NCBI GenBank assembly: GCA_035995185.1
Contig: DASYKT010000022.1
Location: forward strand, 62,001-126,000
From: DASYKT01 sp035995185
GTDB taxonomy: Bacteria; Acidobacteriota; Blastocatellia; Pyrinomonadales; Pyrinomonadaceae
Direction: 5' to 3'
Length of the DNA stretch: 64,000 nt
Part shown: positions 1-7,720 of the stretch, piece by piece
Numbering within the stretch: position 1 is the stretch's first letter
Layout: each line of letters starts with the position of its first letter
The notes under the pieces: generated by a model
Databases searched by the model: none
Seen by the model: only the letters and a program-made list of their open reading frames with translations
What the model was told of the DNA's origin: nothing
Translations under genes and position numbers: made by a program

Positions 1-101
1 CCCTTCAGGGCTAACACTTCAAATTGATCTTCGTTACCCAGGGCTGAAGCCCTGGGCTATTCTCTTCAGTCCGCTACGCGGACAATACTCGTTTTCAAAC
101 T
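1..101. repeat. Intergenic palindromic repeats
   Basis: Two compact hairpins sit next to each other: an 8-bp stem with a TGAA loop at 37-56 (arms CCCAGGGC/GCCCTGGG) and a 6-bp stem at 69-83 (GTCCGC/GCGGAC). They resemble the CTAAAG/CTGAAG-core palindromes near 52.5 kb. No gene is visible here. They lie just downstream of the minus-strand gene that ends at 104 and could also help end its transcript. Confidence 0.6.
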
Positions 102-103
102 GT

Positions 104-1849
104 TTAAGCCAAACTAGGATCTGCGGGTGAGTCAGCCTTATCGGCTTCAGCCGAAGACTTGACCCTGATCTTCCCGAATGAAAACGCGAGGGCGGCGATC
201 GCCAGGAGCGCCCAGCAAATAATAGAAAGGATCTGCGCTCTAACAACAGCCGGGGATTCGATAAATTTAACACTGATCCGGGATGTTTCCGTCGGGGCGT
301 CGAACGTAAGCGCGCCGTCAGCGGCAGGAGACGCTGCGACCGCCTCATCATTAATCTTTATCTGCCACAACGGATAGTAAAATGTCGCCATACGGACCTT
401 GGCCGGCTCACCGGCGCCCAGCGTAAAGGCATGATCTTTTCTCTCCCAAACCAATCCGCTGACTTCGCGCCCGCCGGCGGATACTTTTTCCTGATTTTTC
501 ATCGCCTCGTTCTTCGCCCAGACGGGCAGCCAGCAGTCGCAGTTTTGCGGCGCATCGCCCAGAGGGGCCACCACTTCTTCAAATTCACCCCGCGGGTAGA
601 AATTTGCCGCTCTGATAACCTGAAAAACCGTAAAACTGGTGCTGAACAATAATATTCCGACGACGATCAGCGCATAACGGCGGAGGCGTTCATCTTTTAA
701 CCACTGGGCACAGTATTTCCATCCGGCAGCCGCAAGCGGTATCCCGGCCAGCGAGATCACCGAAAGCCAGCGCCAGGGGAACTGTACCTTTTGAAGTATG
801 GCGACGTTATCCCACACAAAAATACTGAGATAGGTCGCCATAAAGATGGAAAAAGCGAGAACGATCCAAACCCGGTTAAGCCTCGCCGCCGCAAAAGAAC
901 GAACCGATCTCCAATAAAGAAACCCGAGAGGCAGCGTCAAAAGCAAGGTGCAGCCGAGCACCATGTTGGCGAACCACATGTCCCGGTCGTCAAACATCAC
1001 CAGGTATTTTGTCTGCAGCAGAAAATTGATGCGGTAATCGTAATGCACGGAGCCGGAAGAATAGGTTTCCGATGAATGATTCAGCCACGCCATCTCGGTG
1101 ACTATCTTTATCCAGTAAAATGCGCTGAGCGCGAGCCCGAGAATAAAACCGGCGCCAAGTTTCAGCGCGGTGCCGATAAGATTTTTGCGCGGCAGCGACA
1201 CCAGCGAATAAACCCCGAGCGCTGCCGTTCCCATCACGGCGATCGGCAGGTTGCTCAGTATCAGCAAAGCGAAAGATACGCTCAAGCCCGCCAGATTGCC
1301 AAGCTTGCCGTTTCTGGCCAATCTGTCCACAAATAGAAAACAGAACGGCAGAAAAGCGACCGCGGCAAATTCGGCGTAATTGAAGGCGTTGTAGATCTCG
1401 TTGATGTGGTACGGCGCGACCACGAAAACCGCCCCGCCGATAAATGACGCGCCGGGCGAAGACCTTTCGCGCGACCAAAAATACCCGGAAATGCCGCTCA
1501 GCGACAGCCAAAACCAGAAAACCAAACACGCTGCCCAGTACCAGTTTCCGGTCAGCATTTTACCCAGCGCAAGCGCATAGTAGCCTACCGGCGGATAAAA
1601 CCGCATGCCTATCCCGCCATAGCCTTTATTTTCATTCGGCATCCATGACGGGTAATAATCTCCGGCCTGCAGCGCATCCCGTATCGTCACCGCAAATTGA
1701 AAATGCTGCGGCAGATCGTTGCCCTTCGGAATGCCTGCGATCCAGATCGGCAGCATCATACAGAGCGCGACCAGGCACACCCCGGCCAAGGCCAGCACAT
1801 CGTGCTTGTAACGTAAAAATATTTGCTTGAGATTTAGAGTAAATGCCAT
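104..1849 (-). CDS. Polytopic membrane protein, PTPS-related (GT-C-like)
   Basis: A 581-residue integral membrane protein. Hydrophobic segments begin at about residues 18-39 and continue through the first 400 residues. A hydrophilic region of about 130 residues follows (420-545), then a last membrane segment near 550-565. The first loop carries GNDLPQHF, an acidic motif like that in the first extracytoplasmic loop of GT-C glycosyltransferases. The overall pattern matches the family called '6-pyruvoyl-tetrahydropterin synthase-related' membrane proteins, whose function is not established and is not pterin chemistry. It is the last gene of a minus-strand operon with the TPR protein and ABC permease; the gap to the TPR gene is 14 nt. 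A lipid-linked sugar transferase or a polymer-handling membrane protein is possible, but that is inference. Confidence 0.7.
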   Translation of the reverse strand: MAFTLNLKQIFLRYKHDVLALAGVCLVALCMMLPIWIAGIPKGNDLPQHFQFAVTIRDALQAGDYYPSWMPNENKGYGGIGMRFYPPVGYYALALGKMLTGNWYWAACLVFWFWLSLSGISGYFWSRERSSPGASFIGGAVFVVAPYHINEIYNAFNYAEFAAVAFLPFCFLFVDRLARNGKLGNLAGLSVSFALLILSNLPIAVMGTAALGVYSLVSLPRKNLIGTALKLGAGFILGLALSAFYWIKIVTEMAWLNHSSETYSSGSVHYDYRINFLLQTKYLVMFDDRDMWFANMVLGCTLLLTLPLGFLYWRSVRSFAAARLNRVWIVLAFSIFMATYLSIFVWDNVAILQKVQFPWRWLSVISLAGIPLAAAGWKYCAQWLKDERLRRYALIVVGILLFSTSFTVFQVIRAANFYPRGEFEEVVAPLGDAPQNCDCWLPVWAKNEAMKNQEKVSAGGREVSGLVWERKDHAFTLGAGEPAKVRMATFYYPLWQIKINDEAVAASPAADGALTFDAPTETSRISVKFIESPAVVRAQILSIICWALLAIAALAFSFGKIRVKSSAEADKADSPADPSLA

Positions 1850-1863
1850 TTTTTAGCGCCATT

Positions 1864-2799
1864 TTAGCCGGGCGGTATCTTTGTCGTTACCAGATCCAGA
1901 TCGACGTCACATTTTTCTTCGGAATTTATTAAACGATATGGCGCCCCGGAAGGATCGAGCGGAATTCCCTCGCGGGAAAGAGCCAGGCCTTTTCCGTCAG
2001 ACATTTTTATCGCGCGCAGCGAGGTAAATATGGCCGGCCACGACTGCGGACAGCTTCCGGTCTTTTTCTGGATTTCCTGCAGCACTTCCCGTATCCGATC
2101 CCGTTCGTCGAGAGAAACTATTTGGGCCAGCCGCATGGCGATCAATTCTTTGGTCCGGGTGTCTTCGGCGGAATCGAAGATATGCTGGTAAATTTCCCGG
2201 GCGGTTTCCCGCGTCCCGCCTTCCAATCTCACCTTGGCGCTCATCTGTTTCATAAAAGCAGGCGCTCCCTCTATCTTCGAACCCTGGTCATAAACCTGAG
2301 CGGCCTTTTCGTGATCGCCCCGCTGCCAGTAAATATATCCGAGATGCTGGTACAAAACCCATTCGTGCGGATTCTCCGCGATCCCTTTTTCGGTTAACTT
2401 GATCGCCAAATCTTCGTCGATGGCAGGTAAAATTATCGCGCCAAAAGTATACGCCGCCATATAACCCGGATCGAGAGTGGTGGTCCGGTCCAGCATCGGG
2501 TAAAGCTGCCGCGGGTTTAGCGGGCGCATGTCTTTTAGGCTAAAAGCGCCTTCGTCCTTCGCCTTCACTATTTTGCCGCCGATATACTGGAGCGAATTGA
2601 TCCAGTACCAATCGGCTGCCAGGCCGCTAAAATCGCCGCTAAAGGCCTTTATTCTCTGTGATGAAAGATACAGGTCTTCATCCGCGTAAGGGTCGGGAGC
2701 CCGCCTCGCTTCAAGCACGTCGCTTAAAATAAAGATCAGCCCAAAACCGGCGATAATAAAACCGCCAAGCAGGATCGTCTTTAAAGTACGTTTGGACAT
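1864..2799 (-). CDS. Membrane-anchored TPR-like protein
   Basis: A 311-residue protein with one N-terminal hydrophobic anchor (about residues 9-28) and an extracytoplasmic remainder. Helical repeats with TPR character cover roughly 95-200, for example ENPHEWVLYQHLGYIYWQRG followed by HEKAAQVYDQGSKIEG. The C-terminal part near 250-311 has no recognised domain. It begins 5 nt after the stop of the ABC permease and ends 14 nt before the polytopic membrane gene, so the three are very likely co-transcribed. A scaffolding role for the permease or for the last gene's product is plausible. The precise function is unknown. Confidence 0.65.
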   Translation of the reverse strand: MSKRTLKTILLGGFIIAGFGLIFILSDVLEARRAPDPYADEDLYLSSQRIKAFSGDFSGLAADWYWINSLQYIGGKIVKAKDEGAFSLKDMRPLNPRQLYPMLDRTTTLDPGYMAAYTFGAIILPAIDEDLAIKLTEKGIAENPHEWVLYQHLGYIYWQRGDHEKAAQVYDQGSKIEGAPAFMKQMSAKVRLEGGTRETAREIYQHIFDSAEDTRTKELIAMRLAQIVSLDERDRIREVLQEIQKKTGSCPQSWPAIFTSLRAIKMSDGKGLALSREGIPLDPSGAPYRLINSEEKCDVDLDLVTTKIPPG

Positions 2800-2804
2800 T
2801 GGAT

Positions 2805-3590
2805 CTATTTGAAATTCCGGCGGCTAAAAATGAGTATCGAACCCGAAAGTAAAATAGTTACATAGATGAGTGCATAACCGGCGGCGGCGGCCGTAAAACC
2901 GGCTGACGGAAACTGCCCGTGAGCGGCGGGAGTGATAAAAGCAAAGTTTGACAGATTCGGCAGCACGTAATAAAGCGACTCGAAAAATAACTTCGCCGAT
3001 TGTGAGCCGAGGGCAAGAGCAAACTCTCTTAACGACGCACTGAAATGTCCGATAACAAAAATAAAAAAGGTTAGTAATGCCGAAAGCGCCGGTGATGAAA
3101 ACGAAGAAAATAGCGTCGCGGTGGCGGTAAGTATGGTCAATTCGAAAAAGGTCAGCACAAGCGCATACCAGATACTCGGGATGAACTGCCCGCCTTTTAC
3201 ATAAAGCAGCGCCAGGGAAATTCCGGCCCCCATCACCACTACATTAACCAGCAGCGTCAGAGACAGGCCGAGATATTTTCCGATGATAAATTCCCCGCGC
3301 CCTAACGGCTTGGAAAGAATTGCGTACACGGTACGTTTTTCTATCTCTTTGGAAACCAGGCTGACCCCGACAAAGATCGCAATAAAAGCACCGAATACCA
3401 AGGCCGCGCTAAGCCCCATATTAACGATCACCCGGGCTTCGTATCCGGCTGTCAGATCACCCAGAAAAACTGCCGCGGCCGTGATCAGTAATACGAATAA
3501 AACCAGGTTATAAAGCACACGGTCGCGCACTGCTTCGCGAAAGGTATTTCGGGCAACGCTTAAGACCCGCTTTAACGACGAACTTTTCAT
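2805..3590 (-). CDS. ABC-2 type transporter permease
   Basis: A 261-residue membrane protein with about six hydrophobic segments. The N-terminal signature VARNTFREAVRDRVLYNL and the following motif SKEIEKRTVYAILSKPLGR are typical of ABC-2 permeases, in which this second segment is the coupling region between TM2 and TM3. Such permeases work as dimers with a cytoplasmic ATPase, often exporting lipids, polysaccharides or other hydrophobic cargo. No ATPase gene lies beside it. A lone ABC ATPase without a permease is found at 52785-53723 and is a possible but unproven partner. It is the first gene of a three-gene minus-strand operon. Confidence 0.8.
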   Translation of the reverse strand: MKSSSLKRVLSVARNTFREAVRDRVLYNLVLFVLLITAAAVFLGDLTAGYEARVIVNMGLSAALVFGAFIAIFVGVSLVSKEIEKRTVYAILSKPLGRGEFIIGKYLGLSLTLLVNVVVMGAGISLALLYVKGGQFIPSIWYALVLTFFELTILTATATLFSSFSSPALSALLTFFIFVIGHFSASLREFALALGSQSAKLFFESLYYVLPNLSNFAFITPAAHGQFPSAGFTAAAAGYALIYVTILLSGSILIFSRRNFK

Positions 3591-3713
3591 CAGATTTACT
3601 TTACTTTTGATCCGCTTCCTGCTGACCTTAGATGAACGGCAGACTGGCCCAGTATGGACATGTATTAGTGTATGGATTTGCTAAAAAGAGTCAATCCGAA
3701 AGACAGTCGGAAA

Positions 3714-3749
3714 TGAAAAAAAGCAGGGCGAAATATTCCGCTCTGCTTT
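3714..3749 (-). terminator. Intrinsic terminator after pilin 1
   Basis: Read on the minus strand, an 11-bp stem (arms 3720-3730 and 3739-3749, one G-U pair, 8-nt loop) is followed by a run of seven T. It lies about 40 nt past the stop of the pilin gene ending at 3789. Confidence 0.8.
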
Positions 3750-3788
3750 CCTGGCTGCTGCACAAAAGTCTTGTTTGCACGGCCCTTT

Positions 3789-4292
3789 TTATCTGATAGG
3801 CGTATAGGGTGTACAGGTGGCAGAGGTTGTGACGTTAGCGGCGGCAGCCGTGCCGTATCTGATCACACCGTCTTCCATTACACAAAAATTACGGGTACCG
3901 GTAGCGGTAACCCCGCCAAAAGTGACCGGACGGCCGCCTTCCACATAACCCGCGGGAATACCCGACACCGGAACTGCAATTACCACCGTAGTCTGATATA
4001 AATAGCCCGCCTTTGGCGTCGTGCCGGGACTGTGAGCGTTGGATAAAACACTATCTATCAGCTGTTGGCCAAATAACTGTGCCGAGCTGCCATAGTTGCT
4101 GTTGGCGCCGACTGTCGCTAAATATGTAGCCTGGGCGCTGCTGATGGTTCTCATCGAGGATGTAGCCGAAGCTTCGTTAGCTGCGCGGCGTGATGAGAGC
4201 AGATTAGGAATGGCGATGGAAGCGATGATCCCTATGATGCAAACTACGATCAAAAGTTCGATAAGGGAAAAACCCTGCTGACCCTTTTTCAT
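3789..4292 (-). CDS. Type IV pilin-like prepilin (copy 1)
   Basis: A 167-residue class III signal protein. The N-terminus MKKGQQGFSLIELLIVV has the prepilin peptidase site: cleavage falls after the G before FSLIE, with Glu at mature position 5, followed by a long hydrophobic helix. The globular part ends in a two-cysteine loop (NFCVMEDGV ... ATCTPY), the disulfide-bounded D-region of major pilins. The start at 4292 is chosen because AGGAG lies about 12 nt upstream and the charged leader then has the usual short length; a longer reading frame exists upstream but would bury the leader. It is a close paralogue of the gene at 4458-4961 and is presumably processed by PilD and assembled by machinery outside this window. 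Confidence 0.9.
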   Translation of the reverse strand: MKKGQQGFSLIELLIVVCIIGIIASIAIPNLLSSRRAANEASATSSMRTISSAQATYLATVGANSNYGSSAQLFGQQLIDSVLSNAHSPGTTPKAGYLYQTTVVIAVPVSGIPAGYVEGGRPVTFGGVTATGTRNFCVMEDGVIRYGTAAAANVTTSATCTPYTPIR

Positions 4293-4401
4293 TTGGTTCT
4301 TTGTTCTCCTAATATCAAGTTTTTGACTTTTTATGCCCGGACCGGAAGGCATTTATCAGATCCGGCTCCCGATCTTTCTAAAATAAGGAGCGGCGGGGTA
4401 A

Positions 4402-4435
4402 TAAAAAGCAGAACGAGAAACTCGTTCTGCTTTTA
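4402..4435 (-). terminator. Terminator between the two pilin genes
   Basis: A perfect 14-bp stem (arms 4404-4417 and 4421-4434) with an AAA loop. On the minus strand it is followed by TTTTTAT. It lies 24 nt past the stop of pilin 2, so pilin 2 is probably the strongly expressed gene and pilin 1 is read by partial read-through or from its own promoter. Confidence 0.8.
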
Positions 4436-4457
4436 TCATTTCAAAGTTAGCTAACTA

Positions 4458-4961
4458 TTAGTTAAGCGCTGCGAAAGTTACGCCGGTGCAAAGAGCGGCA
4501 GTGGGCGAAGTAGCGGCGGCCGGGCCACCTTTAACAACTCCGTCTTCCTGGACGCAGAAATTACGTGTACCGGTAGCGGTGATAACACTGAAAGCAACCG
4601 GGTGCGCACCTTCAACGAAGCTGGCCGGGACGCCCGAAGCGGGAATCGCGTCAACTTTCACGATGTCATACAAGTAACCCGATTTCGGAGTACCCGCACC
4701 GTGGGCTGAATTCAATACGCTGTCGATCAACTGCTGACCGTTCAATTCAACAGCCGTACCATATCTTGCGTTGGCACCGGCGGTCGAGAAGTAAGTAGCT
4801 TCGGCGCTGCTCACCGTTCTCATTGAGGAAATAGCAGAAGCTTCGTTAGCCGCGCGGCGTGAAGCGAGAAGATTCGGGATAGCGATGGCGGCGATGATAC
4901 CAATGATCACGACCACGATCAGCAATTCGATAAGCGAGAAACCTTGTTGATTCTTTTTCAT
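4458..4961 (-). CDS. Type IV pilin-like prepilin (copy 2)
   Basis: A 167-residue prepilin with leader MKKNQQGFSLIELLIVV, the conserved Glu5 of the mature protein, and a hydrophobic N-terminal helix (IIGIIAAIAIPNLLASRRAANEASA). A C-terminal Cys pair (NFCVQEDGV ... ALCTGV) closes the D-loop. The ATG at 4961 follows AAGGAGACAG at a suitable distance; an in-frame TTG nine codons upstream overlaps that ribosome site and is rejected. A sigma-54 type promoter lies about 68 nt upstream. It is the first gene after that promoter and has its own terminator, so it is the better candidate for the major pilin. Confidence 0.9.
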   Translation of the reverse strand: MKKNQQGFSLIELLIVVVIIGIIAAIAIPNLLASRRAANEASAISSMRTVSSAEATYFSTAGANARYGTAVELNGQQLIDSVLNSAHGAGTPKSGYLYDIVKVDAIPASGVPASFVEGAHPVAFSVITATGTRNFCVQEDGVVKGGPAAATSPTAALCTGVTFAALN

Positions 4962-5028
4962 TTTAATTTTAACTGTCTCCTTAAGCAAAGTTTGATATTT
5001 TTCCTACCCATTCAGGCACCCATCTATT

Positions 5029-5044
5029 TACAAGTGCCGTGCCA
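5029..5044 (-). promoter_or_regulatory. Sigma-54 promoter upstream of pilin 2
   Basis: Read on the minus strand: TGGCACGGCACTTGTA. This fits the -24/-12 consensus TGGCACG-N4-TTGCA with one mismatch (TTGTA). The predicted start of transcription is near 5017, giving a leader of about 55 nt before the ATG at 4961. An NtrC-type activator and its kinase are encoded at 6074-9481, as in PilR/PilS control of pilA. Upstream on the same strand, two spaced TTTTGAC words (around 5125-5150) could be activator sites; this last point is weak. Confidence 0.75.
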
Positions 5045-5193
5045 TAGCTTTGTTATTTGTTTAACTATTGATTTGATGGACTTTAGTAGGCAAAGAGGGC
5101 TATTTAACAGCGTTTTGGAGAGTCAAAAAACCGTCAAAATAACAGTTTTCGGCATTTGGCGGGTGACAAAAATTGTAACTAAGAGCGTCTAAT

Positions 5194-5214
5194 GGAGCGC
5201 CCAATTTATTGGGC
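5194..5214. repeat. REP palindrome, copy a
   Basis: GGAGC followed by a 7-bp stem GCCCAAT-TT-ATTGGGC. It ends four bases before the last base of the REP-associated transposase remnant. It is one of seven related copies (5194, 5972, 6042, 7610, 7676, 10521, 10550). Confidence 0.8.
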
Positions 5215-5217
5215 ATC

Positions 5218-5806
5218 TTATTCTCTTTTTTTCTCGTACGCACTTCCAAACGGCCAATCTTCCTTCGCGTTGCACAGGCGTGCTTTCACCGGATTGCGCT
5301 CAATATAGCGAAATGCTGAAAGATAATGCTTCTCGTCTCGAATGTAACGATCGAAGTACTCCTTCTGCCAAAACCGGCCACTGCGATCAAGAGCCCTGTT
5401 CGACTCCCGTCCGGTACTTCCTTTAAGTTTTTTCAATATTATGTCTAACTTGTTTCAGGCTGTAGGCTTAAAAAGCAGATGCACGTGATTTGGCATGATC
5501 ACCCACGCGGTCAGATGGTAGTATTCCTTCATGAAACTCCAATATTTTCGACCGAACTATTTTCGCGATTTTTCCTTGCTTTAGATAACACGCGCCGTAG
5601 CCTTGATCTAAAAATAGCTCGATTTTCTTTCTCAATTCTGCTTTTCGCTCAATATCGGGCAGGTGTTGCACTTCATATTTCCATTTCTCGATCAAACGGC
5701 CTGGAACGGAATCTGATAAACGGAAGGTTATGAACTGAAAAATTTCGCCCCCGTCGAAATGAGGAAGGTAACCGCGAGAATGCCAACCTTTGGGAGTTTT
5801 GGTCAT
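5218..5806 (-). pseudogene. REP-associated tyrosine transposase (RAYT), disrupted
   Basis: A remnant of a Y1-type single-strand transposase of the RAYT group. The N-terminal part starts at 5806 (GWHSRGYLPHFDGGEIFQF). Near 5520-5535 the frame shifts; in the new frame the sequence reads YYHLTAWVIMPNHVHLLFKP, which contains the HUH-like metal motif HVH. In that same frame a TGA at 5455-5457 stops translation, after which the C-terminal part resumes (RFWQKEYFDRYIRDEKHY ... YIERNPVKARL), carrying the catalytic Tyr region. With both a frameshift and an internal stop it cannot make an intact enzyme unless recoded. REP palindromes flank it on both sides, as is normal for RAYT genes, whose enzymes act on such palindromes. 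Confidence 0.9.
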
Positions 5807-5971
5807 ATCGGAGCGCTAATTCATTAAGCAAGATTACGTAGCGAATTAAAAACACTCGCCTAAGCGTTCGCGCCGAATGAAATATGAGTCGTTTTCAAAA
5901 TATTGTCGAATGTAGATAAGTATATTTAGTTTTTTTAGGCAATGAGTATTGCGAATTAGGAAGAGCCACTT

Positions 5972-6062
5972 GGAGCGCCGAATTCATTCGGCACGGTCGT
6001 TCTAAGCATGCAATTTTTAAGTTAGTCCGCTGCGCGGTCTTGCCCAATAAATTGGGCGCTCC
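5972..6062. repeat. Inverted pair of REP palindromes, copies b and c
   Basis: Copy b (5972-5992) is GGAGC plus stem GCCGAAT/ATTCGGC. Copy c (6042-6062) is the same element in the opposite orientation with stem GCCCAAT/ATTGGGC. The two face each other across about 50 bp, a REP-doublet (REPIN-like) arrangement, directly upstream of the RAYT remnant and past the end of the NtrC-type gene. The rest of 5807-6073 shows no gene. Confidence 0.8.
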
Positions 6063-6073
6063 AAGGCGCTCCG

Positions 6074-7471
6074 CTATTCCCCGGTGCCGCGCATTTGTGC
6101 CGATAAATTACGGATATCATGCTTATCGAGCAGGTGGCGCAGTGAGCGGACGGGTATTTTCAGGAGTTCGGCGGCGCGGGTCTGGCTGCCCTGGGTGGTA
6201 CGCAGCGCCTCTAAAACGTAGGTTTTCTCTAATTGATTGATGTGGGCGCTGAGGTCGATCCCGTCTGCCGGGAGGCTGAATTCGGCCTTGATCCGTTCCG
6301 GATTATAGTTAGTAATATGGTCGGGCAGGCGCTCGGGGTGTATTTCGCCGTTCTTTTCCAGTGCGACGGCGCGTTCGATGGTGTGTTCGAGTTCGCGGAC
6401 GTTGCCAAACCAGGCGTAGTTTTCCAGCAGCTGCAGCGCTTTATCGGTAATGCCAAGTTCCCTCTTCGACTGCTCACAGAATTTTGCGATGAAATGCGTC
6501 ACCAGATCGGAGATGTCTTCCTTGCGCTCACGCAGCGACGGCAGGGAGATGGGAATAACGGATACCCGGTAGAAAAGATCCTCGCGAAACTCGTTGTTAT
6601 CGACCATGCCTTTCAGATCGCGATTTGTGGCCGCGATAACGCGCGTATCGAAAGGCGTTTCATCATGAGCGCCGACGGGCCTGACCCGTTTTTCCTGCAG
6701 CACGCGCAGCAATTTAACCTGCATGGCAGATGACATTTCACCGATCTCATCCAAAAAGATCGTTCCGCTGTTCGCCGCTTCGAAAAGACCTTTACGATTG
6801 GTGTTGGCGCCGGTAAAAGCGCCTTTTACATAGCCGAAAAGCTCCGATTCAAGCAGCGTTTCGGTAAAAGCACCGCAGTTTATGGAAATAAAGGGGCGTT
6901 CCGCGCGGGGCGAAAGATCGTGGATCGCGCGGGCGACCAGTTCTTTACCGGTCCCGCTTTCGCCGGTGATCAATATAGTCGACTGGACTTCCGCCACGGT
7001 CTCTATCATCTGAAAGACCGCCTGCATTTTCGGCGAACGCCCGATTATGTTTTTCAGGCTGCCGCGTTCGCGCTGGGCACGCTTAAAGGCACGGTTTTCT
7101 ACTACCAGCGCCTGTTTTTCCAGCGTTTTCTTGACGATAAGCTTTAGCTCTTCGACGTCAAAAGGCTTTTGAATAAAGTCGTCCGCGCCCAGTTTGAACG
7201 CGTCCCGCGCCGTTTCCACGCTGGCAAAAGCGGTCATCAGCACTACCCCAAGGTCCGGCAGAAATTCCCGCGCGGCGCTGAGCAGCTCGATTCCGTCCAT
7301 GTCCGGCATCCGCACGTCAGAGATAACCAGATCGGCCGGTTCAACCAGCAGCATTTCCACCGCTTCACGCCCGTTTTTGGCCGTGCGGACCTTGTACCCT
7401 TCGGTCTCAAAGACCAGGGTTAAAAGCTGGCGGTAACTTTGTTCGTCATCAACGATTAAGAGGTTTGACAT
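6074..7471 (-). CDS. Sigma-54-dependent NtrC/PilR-type response regulator
   Basis: A 465-residue transcription activator. Residues 1-120 form a receiver with acidic pocket D8/D9, phospho-acceptor D52 and a conserved Lys in IQKPF. The central AAA+ domain (about 140-375) has the Walker A motif GESGTGKE, the sigma-54 contact loop GAFTGA, and Walker B GTIFLDEI. The C-terminus holds a Fis-type helix-turn-helix (about 420-460; TRAAELLKIPVRSLRHLL). It should hydrolyse ATP to open sigma-54 promoters once phosphorylated. The cognate kinase is at 7721-9481 on the same strand, 249 nt upstream. Closeness to two pilins and a sigma-54 promoter suggests a PilR role. Confidence 0.93.
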   Translation of the reverse strand: MSNLLIVDDEQSYRQLLTLVFETEGYKVRTAKNGREAVEMLLVEPADLVISDVRMPDMDGIELLSAAREFLPDLGVVLMTAFASVETARDAFKLGADDFIQKPFDVEELKLIVKKTLEKQALVVENRAFKRAQRERGSLKNIIGRSPKMQAVFQMIETVAEVQSTILITGESGTGKELVARAIHDLSPRAERPFISINCGAFTETLLESELFGYVKGAFTGANTNRKGLFEAANSGTIFLDEIGEMSSAMQVKLLRVLQEKRVRPVGAHDETPFDTRVIAATNRDLKGMVDNNEFREDLFYRVSVIPISLPSLRERKEDISDLVTHFIAKFCEQSKRELGITDKALQLLENYAWFGNVRELEHTIERAVALEKNGEIHPERLPDHITNYNPERIKAEFSLPADGIDLSAHINQLEKTYVLEALRTTQGSQTRAAELLKIPVRSLRHLLDKHDIRNLSAQMRGTGE

Positions 7472-7609
7472 TTAATTCGGCACTCACAAAAAACTCTTGC
7501 TGCAATTGATCAAAACCGGGAGTCCTGACGAAGAATTTTCAGATCTTTTTTCGGCCGAGAGATCGGCCAAGTTCCATTTTGCGCAAAACAACATTTTTAT
7601 TCAAGCCCC

Positions 7610-7696
7610 GGAGCGCACAATTTATTGTGTCTGAGCACTCAGCGCTCGAAATCCTTAGATCGCTTTGCGACCCAAGCCGAATGAATTCGGCGCTCC
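7610..7696. repeat. Inverted pair of REP palindromes, copies d and e
   Basis: Copy d (7610-7630) has stem GCACAAT/ATTGTGT after GGAGC. Copy e (7676-7696) is inverted with stem GCCGAAT/ATTCGGC, followed by two further partial GGCGCTCC units up to about 7722. They fill the spacer between the kinase and the response-regulator gene. No coding sequence is seen in 7472-7720. Confidence 0.75.
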
Positions 7697-7720
7697 CTTT
7701 GGCGCTCCACTTGGGCGCTC